Shown in pieces: positions 1 to 5,056 of a DNA stretch of 5,056 nucleotides. The notes below the pieces were generated by a model. It saw only the letters and a program-made list of their open reading frames with translations, did not search any database and was not told where the DNA came from. The position numbers were made by a program, and so were the translations under genes. This stretch comes from an uncultured Gemmatimonadaceae bacterium. GTDB lineage: Bacteria > Gemmatimonadota > Gemmatimonadetes > Gemmatimonadales > Gemmatimonadaceae. The DNA is taken from the NCBI GenBank assembly GCA_955652265.1, contig CATPBD010000156.1:1-5056 (forward strand). The letters are read 5' to 3'. How positions within the stretch are numbered: the stretch's first letter is position 1; the number at the start of each line of letters is the position of its first letter.

Positions 1-735
1 ACCCTTTTCCTGCTCGTAGATCGCTCGCAATGAGTCTGCATCCTTGAAGCTTCCGTCTGAATTCGCCGCGCGGGCCCACGGCACGCTGCGAGCGCCCTTA
101 ATGTGCCCACCGCGTAGCGTCCCCTCTTGCGGATAGTCGGGCATGTGGGTGCGCTGACCTGTGTATTCCTCGGGCGACCGGACGTCGATTAAAGGTTTGC
201 CAGCCGACGAGTGGTCGCCAACCTGCTTGAAGAACGCCCGGATCTTTTCATCCGACCGCTTCGGCGCCTTGTAGCCGGTTTCTGGATAGCGCGGAACTTC
301 GGTGTTGAACGGACGGCCTTCCTGTTCCCACTTGATACGTCCGCCGTCCAGCAATTTCGCGTTGGTGAAGCCAAACAGCTGGAACACCCAGAAAGCGTAT
401 GCCGCCCACCAGTTGTTTTTGTCACCGTAGAATATGACCGTCGTGTTCTCGTCGATTCCCTTGTCGCGAAGAAGCTTCTCGAATTGCTCCGACGAGACGT
501 AATCGCGAAGCACCGGATCATTGAGATCCTGATGCCAATCCACCTTCTGTGCTCCCGGAATGTGTCCGGTGTCGTAGAGCAGGACATCTTCGTCGCTTTC
601 GATGACTCTGATGCTCGGGTCGTCGAGATGTTCGGCGAGCCAGTTCGTGCTCACGAGAACTTCAGGGTGCACATAACCCTTGCCGGCAATGCCAGGATCG
701 ACGGCGGATGTACTGCTTGTGATTGTAGCCCCCAT
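1..735 (-). CDS. Thiosulfate sulfurtransferase (two-domain rhodanese), 3' end cut by window edge
   Basis: The enzyme probably transfers sulfane sulfur from thiosulfate to cyanide or another thiophilic acceptor in the cytoplasm. The visible 245 residues run from the start codon off the left edge. The N-terminal, non-catalytic rhodanese domain spans about residues 24-143. It shows YDTGHIPGA (54-62), a conserved VDW-H-DLNDPV stretch (65-75), [15 protein letters not shown] (102-116) and [15 protein letters not shown] (128-142). The second domain begins near residue 180 with [11 protein letters not shown] (181-191) and [17 protein letters not shown] (209-225). The order and wording closely resemble the mycobacterial CysA/SseA-type enzymes of about 277 residues. 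The catalytic cysteine loop (CRIGERS type) should fall roughly 10-20 residues past the edge and cannot be checked. The ATG at 735 has an AGGAG box (742-746) six bases upstream. The N-terminus is about 20 residues longer than the mycobacterial form. It is divergent from the ferredoxin gene. The family call is firm; the physiological acceptor is unknown. Confidence 0.93.
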   Translation of the reverse strand, partial: MGATITSSTSAVDPGIAGKGYVHPEVLVSTNWLAEHLDDPSIRVIESDEDVLLYDTGHIPGAQKVDWHQDLNDPVLRDYVSSEQFEKLLRDKGIDENTTVIFYGDKNNWWAAYAFWVFQLFGFTNAKLLDGGRIKWEQEGRPFNTEVPRYPETGYKAPKRSDEKIRAFFKQVGDHSSAGKPLIDVRSPEEYTGQRTHMPDYPQEGTLRGGHIKGARSVPWARAANSDGSFKDADSLRAIYEQEKG

Positions 736-854
736 GGTCAGCTCCTGAAAAAGGAGAGCTTCTAGCATAATCAGGGGGAACCCACGGCGGTGCAAGTAGA
801 AGGGCACCTAAGCATGTGTATCTTTGCTGAATGGGTGACAGGAAACGACCGCAG
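736..854. promoter_or_regulatory. Divergent intergenic region between sulfurtransferase and ferredoxin genes
   Basis: This 119-bp gap must hold the promoters of two divergent genes. A minus-strand TATGCT (764-769) is a candidate -10 element about 28 bases upstream of the sulfurtransferase start. Overlapping it on the plus strand is CATAAT (766-771), a candidate -10 for the ferredoxin side that would leave a leader of about 75 bases. Neither has a convincing -35 hexamer at 16-18 bp, so the exact promoters are guesses; the divergent arrangement itself is certain. Confidence 0.35.
742..746 (-). promoter_or_regulatory. Ribosome binding site of the sulfurtransferase gene
   Basis: On the minus strand AGGAG lies six bases before the ATG whose first base is 735. 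Sequence and spacing are canonical, which supports that start over any downstream one. Confidence 0.75.
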
Positions 855-1160
855 ATGGAGCCGTACTCGCGTCACGTGCTCGTATGCACCGGCAACTTCT
901 GCTCGCCCGACCGTAGCGGGCGCCAGCTCTATTCGCTGCTCGCCGACCTTTTGCAGCGGGAGGATCTGCTCTTCGGTCCGCACCGGGTGAAGCGCGGCGA
1001 GACACCCTGCCTCGGCGTCTGTAGCGACGGACCGATCGTCGTCGTGTACCCAGAAGGCATCTGGTATTGCGGGGTGACGCCGGCGCTCTTGGAGCGAATC
1101 GTCGTCGAGCATCTCAAGCACGGAAGGCCCGTTGATGAGGCCGTCTTTCATCGGCTCTAG
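855..1160 (+). CDS. Thioredoxin-fold [2Fe-2S] ferredoxin
   Basis: This is a small soluble electron carrier with a thioredoxin-like fold, of the Shethna-type/NuoE-like class. Counting from the ATG at 855 (101 residues), four cysteines fit cluster ligation: C11 and C16 in VCTGNFC, and C52 and C56 in CLGVC. The C-x4-C and C-x3-C spacing is that of this class. The family signature GPIVVVYPEGIWY-GVTP follows the second pair, then a C-terminal helix ending EHLKHGRPV. A fifth cysteine, C72, sits in the IWYCGVTP turn. The alternative ATG at 831 adds eight residues (MGDRKRPQ) but has no Shine-Dalgarno sequence. The 855 start has AGGA at 840-843 (11-base spacing, slightly long) and gives the short N-terminus usual for the family. 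The physiological partner is unknown. The gene is the first of three same-strand genes and is divergent from the sulfurtransferase. Confidence 0.88.
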   Translation: MEPYSRHVLVCTGNFCSPDRSGRQLYSLLADLLQREDLLFGPHRVKRGETPCLGVCSDGPIVVVYPEGIWYCGVTPALLERIVVEHLKHGRPVDEAVFHRL

Positions 1161-1259
1161 CACGCCGCCAATTGGTGCGGTTTTCGCCGCCCCAAGCTGT
1201 CCAGATTAGCGCTAAGTCCCGCTCGTGCCTTAACTTTCAGCGCAATCGGCATTACTGCA

Positions 1260-1592
1260 GTGACACCCAGTCCATTCAATCCACGCAGACTCGCCTTCGG
1301 GGCTGCGAAAAAACTGATCTTCGAGAACGAGGATCCGGCGACAGCGCTCGAGCGCATCGCCGGTTTCACATCGATCGACAACCGCGGTACCCTGAGTCCG
1401 GAGAGCAAGTACATGTCACGCACGCGCGCAACGATTCTTAACAACCTCGACGAGATGTATCGGGAAGCATTCGAGCGGGCAAAGGCATCCGGTGATCAGG
1501 CGCAGATGGCGGCCCTCGATTTCGCTTATCGCCGGGAGCAGCTGTACTTCGAGATCCTACTGGACGTTCGCGACGCACTAGAGCGCCGCTAG
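1260..1592 (+). CDS. Small protein of unknown function, 110 residues
   Basis: I do not recognise this family. The product is charged and probably soluble and mostly helical, with no signal peptide, membrane segment or cysteine. The N-terminal half (1-51) contains FGAAKKLIFENEDPATALER and then IAGFTSIDNRGTLSPES. The C-terminal half (52-110) looks like one or two amphipathic helices rich in Arg, Glu and Ala (MYREAFERAKASGD, FAYRREQLYFEILLDVRDALE). Third codon positions are mostly G or C, which supports real coding. The GTG at 1260 is the earliest usual start after the ferredoxin stop, but no Shine-Dalgarno sequence precedes it. An internal ATG at 1413 has GGAG at 1400-1403 with nine-base spacing and would give only 59 residues; GC-rich third positions upstream of it favour the longer form. 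It lies 99 bp after the ferredoxin gene and 33 bp before the TerC gene, so cotranscription is plausible. Confidence 0.7.
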   Translation: MTPSPFNPRRLAFGAAKKLIFENEDPATALERIAGFTSIDNRGTLSPESKYMSRTRATILNNLDEMYREAFERAKASGDQAQMAALDFAYRREQLYFEILLDVRDALERR

Positions 1593-1625
1593 CTTGACCG
1601 CCGGCCTCGTCTTCGCACCAGGGCG

Positions 1626-2558
1626 GTGAACAGCCTCTGGGGCTGGGTCGGATTCAATGTCGTCGTCCTGGCGATCCTCGCGCTCGATCTGGGGCTTCTT
1701 CACCGCAGGTCCTCAAAGGTCTCAATCAAGGAAGCAGCTACCTGGAGCGGGGTCTGGGTTGCGCTGTCGCTGGGCTTCGCGTTCGCGGTCTACCGGGCGA
1801 TGGGAGAGGAGTCCGGCCTCGAGTTTCTGACCGGGTATCTGATCGAGTACGCGCTATCCGTAGACAATATCTTCGTCTTCGTCCTGATCTTCTCCTACTT
1901 CAATGTGCCGGAGAAGTACCAGCATCGCGTGCTCTTTTGGGGGATCATCGGCGCGCTGGTGCTCCGTGGCGTGATGATCGTAGCCGGCTCCGCGCTAGTG
2001 ACCAGATTTGCCTGGTCGCTATACATCTTCGGCGCCTTCCTCGTCTTTACCGGGTTGAAGATGGCGCTGCAGAACGACGAGGACGCATACAACCCCGAGC
2101 GCGATCCAGTACTCCGTCTCGCCCGCCGCCTCGTGCCAGTGACCGACGATTATCGTGGTGACAAGTTTTTCGTTCGCGAGCCGGACCGGAGGGGACGGCA
2201 GCGCTACGCGGCCACTCCACTCTTCATCGTCCTGTTGATCGTCGACACGACCGATATCATCTTCGCCACCGATTCGATCCCCGCGATATTCGCCGTCACC
2301 CGCGATCCTTTCATCGTCTATACATCCAACATCTGCGCGGTGCTGGGATTGAGGGCCCTCTATTTCCTGCTGGCGAGTGTCGTCGACAAATTCGTCTACC
2401 TCAAGGTGGGACTGTCCCTCGTCCTCATCTTCATCGGAGGGAAAATGCTCCTCGAGCACTTCGTCCACCTGCCGATCGTCGCATCCCTCGGCGTGGTTGG
2501 TGCACTGCTCGCCGGCTCCATTCTCGCGTCGCTCAGGTGGCCCCGAACCGGGCACTAA
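1626..2558 (+). CDS. TerC/Alx-family integral membrane protein, probable manganese transporter
   Basis: This 310-residue inner-membrane protein is typical in length for the Alx branch of the TerC family. Hydrophobic segments fit nine helices, roughly at 5-23, 38-57, 68-91, 100-120, 128-146, 197-218, 226-247, 255-275 and 282-302, with a polar loop at about 148-195. The two family signatures are present: IEYALSVDNIFVFVLIF (73-89) and VDTTDIIFATDSIPAIFAVT (206-225). Their conserved acidic residues (E74, D80, D207, D210, D216) are the likely metal-binding sites. E. coli Alx exports Mn2+, and Bacillus relatives help load Mn2+ onto exported proteins; a similar role is inferred here. The tellurite-resistance name is historical. 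The GTG start is the first usual start after the preceding stop and gives the family N-terminus (NSLWGWVGFN). Only a cramped AGGG lies before it, so translation may depend on coupling to the upstream gene. No yybP-ykoY-like riboswitch leader fits in the 33-bp gap. Confidence 0.92.
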   Translation: MNSLWGWVGFNVVVLAILALDLGLLHRRSSKVSIKEAATWSGVWVALSLGFAFAVYRAMGEESGLEFLTGYLIEYALSVDNIFVFVLIFSYFNVPEKYQHRVLFWGIIGALVLRGVMIVAGSALVTRFAWSLYIFGAFLVFTGLKMALQNDEDAYNPERDPVLRLARRLVPVTDDYRGDKFFVREPDRRGRQRYAATPLFIVLLIVDTTDIIFATDSIPAIFAVTRDPFIVYTSNICAVLGLRALYFLLASVVDKFVYLKVGLSLVLIFIGGKMLLEHFVHLPIVASLGVVGALLAGSILASLRWPRTGH

Positions 2559-2574
2559 ACCCCAGCTGTGGGTT
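2558..2574 (+). terminator. Weak hairpin just after the TerC gene
   Basis: AACCC (2558-2562) pairs with GGGTT (2570-2574) around a seven-base loop, overlapping the last base of the TAA stop. The stem has only five pairs and no T-run follows, so this is at best a pause or processing site. Confidence 0.2.
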
Positions 2575-2599
2575 ACGCTTAGGACGAGAACCACGTCTT

Positions 2600-2627
2600 T
2601 TGTGGGACTTACCCCCTTTTACATAAA
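2600..2627 (+). promoter_or_regulatory. Candidate promoter of the secreted-protein gene
   Basis: TTGTGG (2600-2605) resembles a -35 element and CATAAA (2622-2627) a -10 element, separated by 16 bp in an AT-richer patch than its surroundings. Initiation would fall near 2634, leaving a very short leader before the ATG at 2643 and hitting the ribosome binding site, so the true start may lie further upstream or the gene may be read from the TerC transcript. Confidence 0.25.
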
Positions 2628-2631
2628 CTTC

Positions 2632-2635
2632 AGGA
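2632..2635 (+). promoter_or_regulatory. Ribosome binding site of the secreted-protein gene
   Basis: AGGA ends seven bases before the ATG at 2643. The spacing is good and the start gives a complete signal peptide, so this start is well supported. Confidence 0.6.
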
Positions 2636-2642
2636 TTTCAGC

Positions 2643-3500
2643 ATGAGATTCGCTTCACGCCTGGTGAGTGCGACGGCGCTTGTCCTCGCTCCACTCTCTT
2701 ACGCGCACGCCCAGAATGCCCCAAAGAACCTGGCGATGGATTTTCGCATGACTAATTCGGTTCAGGGCACGGCGGATTCCGGCGTGATCGTCGGGCACGC
2801 GGTCGGCTCCCCCGACAAAATGCGCCTCGACCTATCGATGAAGGGGGCCAGTGCTCAAATCAGTCCGCTCGCGGACAGCGCTGTAAGCATGATCGTGACG
2901 GACAGCGGCAAGACCATCACGTATCTAAACTCGAAAAAGAGCCAGTTCCTTCGCGTGAGACCGGCCGAGATGGTTGCGCAGGCCCAGCAGATGGGCGGGA
3001 TGAAGATGGATTTCTCGGAGACCGCCGCGAAGGTCGACAGCCTTGGAGCTGGCCCAGCGATCCTCGGTCACCCGACTTCCCACTACCGTGTGACTACTGG
3101 CATGACGATGACGATCAGCGCGATGGGGCAGCAGCAAACCGTCAAGATCGCGAGCATCAATGAAGCCTACTACGCGACCGACATCACGGGAACTCTTAAT
3201 CCCTTCGCCAGCCTGAACGGTGGGGACATGGCGAACATCTTTGGAACGACCAACAAGGATTTCGCCGACAAGATGAAGGCGGTGCAGCAGAAGCTCCCCA
3301 AAGGAACACCTCTACGGGCATCGAGCTCCGCCACAATCGTCGCGCAAGGACAGACGCGCGTTACCAACAGCGCGGCGGAAGTCACCGGAATTCAGTGGGT
3401 CGATGCCGATCCAAAAGCCTTCGAGATTCCATCCACCTATACAGCGGTCCAGTTGCCGGGCATGGGCGGATCTTCGGGCGGCTCAATTCCGCCGAAGTGA
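2643..3500 (+). CDS. Secreted protein of unknown function, DUF4412-like
   Basis: This 285-residue precursor has a clear Sec signal peptide: MRFASR, a hydrophobic core at 7-19, and an AHA-Q cleavage site at about 23/24, with no lipobox cysteine. The mature protein should be periplasmic or outer-membrane associated in a Gram-negative cell. It contains no cysteine and looks beta-rich. The repeated pattern of short strands (MDFRMTNSV, MRLDLSM, SMIVTDSGKTITYLNSKKSQFLRV), the central ILGHPTSHYRVTTGM (140-154) and the ending VDADPKAFEIPSTYT (253-267) resemble DUF4412-type periplasmic proteins, some of which look distantly LolA-like. This is pattern resemblance only. Methionine clusters occur at 117-122 (MGGMKM) and 154-161 (MTMTISAM). 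The C-terminus is a Gly/Ser-rich tail (272-285), encoded partly by a strong hairpin. It follows the TerC gene after 84 bp and converges on the E1 gene. No ligand or reaction can be assigned. Confidence 0.85.
   Translation: MRFASRLVSATALVLAPLSYAHAQNAPKNLAMDFRMTNSVQGTADSGVIVGHAVGSPDKMRLDLSMKGASAQISPLADSAVSMIVTDSGKTITYLNSKKSQFLRVRPAEMVAQAQQMGGMKMDFSETAAKVDSLGAGPAILGHPTSHYRVTTGMTMTISAMGQQQTVKIASINEAYYATDITGTLNPFASLNGGDMANIFGTTNKDFADKMKAVQQKLPKGTPLRASSSATIVAQGQTRVTNSAAEVTGIQWVDADPKAFEIPSTYTAVQLPGMGGSSGGSIPPK
3472..3497. terminator. Bulged hairpin between convergent genes, possible bidirectional terminator
   Basis: CTTCGGGCGG (3472-3481) pairs with CCGCCGAAG (3489-3497) over nine pairs with one bulged G, closing a seven-base loop. 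It spans the last codons of the secreted-protein gene, ends just before its TGA, and lies 19 bases past the E1 stop on the other strand. No T-run follows on either strand, so it is not a classic intrinsic terminator, but it could cause pausing or protect 3' ends of both transcripts. Confidence 0.35.
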
Positions 3501-3515
3501 CCGATTCGCTCCTGA

Positions 3516-5056
3516 TCAGAACTTCACGATCTCTTCGTAAGCCTGTTTGAAATCCTCCACCTGCGGCAGGATCGCGTCCTCGAGCCGTGGCGCATAGCCA
3601 ACGAAGGTATCGGTCGAAGCTACTCGCTTGACCGGCGCATCGAGCCAGGCGAAGCATTCGTCGGCAATCGCCGCCGCGATCTCCGCGCCATAGCCCCACG
3701 ACATCGAGTCCTCATAGCCGACGATCACCCGGGAGTTCTTCCTGACTGACGCGAAGACCGTCTCGCGATCCCAGGGACTCAATGTCCGCAGATCGATCAC
3801 CTCGACCGAGATACCGTTGTCGGCAACTGCGTTTGCGGCGGTGATCGCGCGCTGAAGCGTGGCGCCGTAAGTGACGACCGTTATGTCCGTACCTTCGCGC
3901 ACGACCTTCGCCTTGCCGAATGGAATCATGAAGTTGGGACCTGGGTACGCCGACTTGTTGTACGTCTGGCGGTAGAGATGCTTGTGCTCGAGGAAGAGGA
4001 CAGGGTCATCGCACCTGATCGCCGTGCGCAACAATCCATTCGCGTCGAGAGCTGTCGCTGGACAGACTACGCGAAGGCCCGGACAGTGCGTGAAGATCGA
4101 CGCTCCGGTCTGCGAGTGGTAGATCGCGCCTCGGATGTATCCGCCGTAAGTCGTCCTCACGACGACGGGCGCGGCGAAATTGTTGTTCGATCGCCACCGC
4201 ATCGTCGCCAGCTCGTCACGGATCTGCATGTAGGCGGGCCAGATATAGTCGAAGAACTGAACCTCGACGACCGGCTTGAATCCGCGAGCTGCCAGCCCGA
4301 TTGCGCGCCCGACGATGTTCGCTTCCGCCAATGGTGAGTTGTAGACGCGTGCTCCACCGAACTCCTTCTGCAGTCCCCACGTCACCTTGAAGACGCCGCC
4401 CTTGCCCTTGACCTTGCCCAAATGCTCTTCGCGCGACACGTCAGCGACATCCTCGCCGAACACCAGGATCTTCTGATCTCGCCGCATCTCGTCCTTCATG
4501 CATGCGTTGAGGAGATCGACCATCGTCGTCGGATCGCCGGAGAACTGCGGATCGTCTTCCGTGTCGAATTGCTCGCCCGTGGGGTCGACGTCGGGCGAAT
4601 ACACGCCGTAATAGACTGTCTCTGGTCCGGGCTGGGGCTGCGCCAATGCATCATCGGTCGCCTCGAGCACAATGGCATCGACCTCTTCCTGGATCTGCTT
4701 GATCTCATCTTCCGTCGCGTGCCCTTCCGTTACTAGCCACTTCGGAAACTGCGTGACTGGATCTCGGGCGGCATCCGCCTCGCGCTCCGAAGGCGGTCGG
4801 TACAGCGTCTCGTCGTCCGAGAGCGAATGCGAATACGGCCGGATCACATGTGCGTGCACCAGCGCGGGTCCTTTGCGCTGCCTCGCATAATCGACCGCCC
4901 GCTGCATTACGTCGTAGCTGGCGAGGAGATCGCAGCCGTCCACCTCCTCGATGTGAAAATTCGGGAAAGAGCGAACGAGCTTCGATACGCTACCTCCGGC
5001 CGTGTTCACTTCAACGGGGACCGAAATGGCGTAACCGTTGTCCTCGACCAGATAAA
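3516..5056 (-). CDS. 2-oxoacid dehydrogenase E1, fused alpha and beta chains (5' end cut by window edge)
   Basis: This is the thiamine-diphosphate-dependent decarboxylase of a 2-oxoacid dehydrogenase complex, cytoplasmic. It decarboxylates a 2-oxoacid and passes the acyl group to the lipoyl E2. About 512 residues are visible. They start at [16 protein letters not shown] (1-16), the end of the E1-alpha ThDP-binding region; the GDG part lies off the edge. The alpha section continues through [12 protein letters not shown] (71-82), the His loop. An acidic, Pro-rich linker (about 123-174) leads into the beta section: FGEDV (199-203), [11 protein letters not shown] (239-249), whose Glu244 matches the cofactor-activating Glu of human PDH E1-beta, and YHSQ (312-315) with His313 matching the active-site His. 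The C-terminal transketolase-like domain includes TVVTYGATL and [17 protein letters not shown]. The wording fits fused E1 proteins often annotated as branched-chain (2-oxoisovalerate) E1, but substrate cannot be settled. The GTG at 5009 is internal and not the start. It ends 15 bp from the convergent neighbour. Confidence 0.93.
   Translation of the reverse strand, partial: YLVEDNGYAISVPVEVNTAGGSVSKLVRSFPNFHIEEVDGCDLLASYDVMQRAVDYARQRKGPALVHAHVIRPYSHSLSDDETLYRPPSEREADAARDPVTQFPKWLVTEGHATEDEIKQIQEEVDAIVLEATDDALAQPQPGPETVYYGVYSPDVDPTGEQFDTEDDPQFSGDPTTMVDLLNACMKDEMRRDQKILVFGEDVADVSREEHLGKVKGKGGVFKVTWGLQKEFGGARVYNSPLAEANIVGRAIGLAARGFKPVVEVQFFDYIWPAYMQIRDELATMRWRSNNNFAAPVVVRTTYGGYIRGAIYHSQTGASIFTHCPGLRVVCPATALDANGLLRTAIRCDDPVLFLEHKHLYRQTYNKSAYPGPNFMIPFGKAKVVREGTDITVVTYGATLQRAITAANAVADNGISVEVIDLRTLSPWDRETVFASVRKNSRVIVGYEDSMSWGYGAEIAAAIADECFAWLDAPVKRVASTDTFVGYAPRLEDAILPQVEDFKQAYEEIVKF

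Noticed and set aside
211..765. Plus-strand open frame of 184 codons
   Set aside because: It lies antisense to the sulfurtransferase gene, whose translation matches a known family throughout. The antisense product has no recognisable domain.
1137..1157. Hairpin at the end of the ferredoxin gene (GAGGCCG with CGGCTC)
   Set aside because: It has only six pairs with a bulge, and no T-run follows; too weak to call a terminator.
771..1163. Minus-strand open frame of 130 codons
   Set aside because: It is antisense to the ferredoxin gene, whose cysteine motifs and family signature are clear.
1206..1215. Perfect 10-bp palindrome TTAGCGCTAA upstream of the 110-residue gene
   Set aside because: A few perfect 10-bp palindromes are expected by chance in 5 kb, it does not extend, and no second copy is seen.
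2019..2594. Minus-strand open frame of 191 codons
   Set aside because: It is antisense to the TerC gene, and its acidic, low-complexity product is what the reverse of hydrophobic GC-rich codons yields.
3978..4337. Plus-strand open frame of 119 codons, plus another at 4422-4736
   Set aside because: Both are antisense to the E1 gene, which is fully coherent on the minus strand.
5007..5009. GTG as start of the E1 gene
   Set aside because: The frame stays open upstream to the window edge and encodes [15 protein letters not shown], a conserved E1-alpha stretch, so the true start is outside the window.

Overview
The window is GC-rich bacterial chromosomal DNA. It carries six protein-coding genes, two of them cut by the window edges, and no recognisable RNA gene, mobile element or CRISPR array. 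The gene set and protein style suggest a Gram-negative-type bacterium of the Gemmatimonadota or a neighbouring phylum. The pointers are a fused E1 alpha/beta 2-oxoacid dehydrogenase, a mycobacterial-like two-domain rhodanese, a thioredoxin-fold [2Fe-2S] ferredoxin and a secreted DUF4412-like protein. This placement is an inference from protein character, not a measured result.

Layout. Positions 1-735 (minus) hold most of a thiosulfate sulfurtransferase; its C-terminus, including the expected catalytic cysteine loop, lies outside the window. A 119-bp divergent intergenic region follows. Three plus-strand genes come next, all in the same reading frame: a small [2Fe-2S] ferredoxin (855-1160), an unrecognised 110-residue protein (1260-1592) and a nine-helix TerC/Alx-family membrane protein (1626-2558). 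An 84-bp gap carries a possible hairpin and a good ribosome binding site, and leads to a secreted, cysteine-free protein (2643-3500). Convergent to it, with only 15 bp between the stop codons, is a large minus-strand gene for a thiamine-diphosphate-dependent E1 with alpha and beta parts fused in one chain. It enters from the right edge and ends at 3516.

How the genes may work together. The sulfurtransferase and the ferredoxin are divergently transcribed and could both serve sulfur or Fe-S metabolism. The TerC protein probably moves divalent metal, most likely manganese, and could supply exported proteins. The E1 belongs to central or branched-chain 2-oxoacid metabolism and is transcriptionally separate. 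Nothing seen amounts to a clearly new multi-gene system. The least explained items are the 110-residue protein, the secreted protein, and a strong bulged hairpin at 3472-3497 that overlaps the end of the secreted-protein gene and lies between the two convergent genes.
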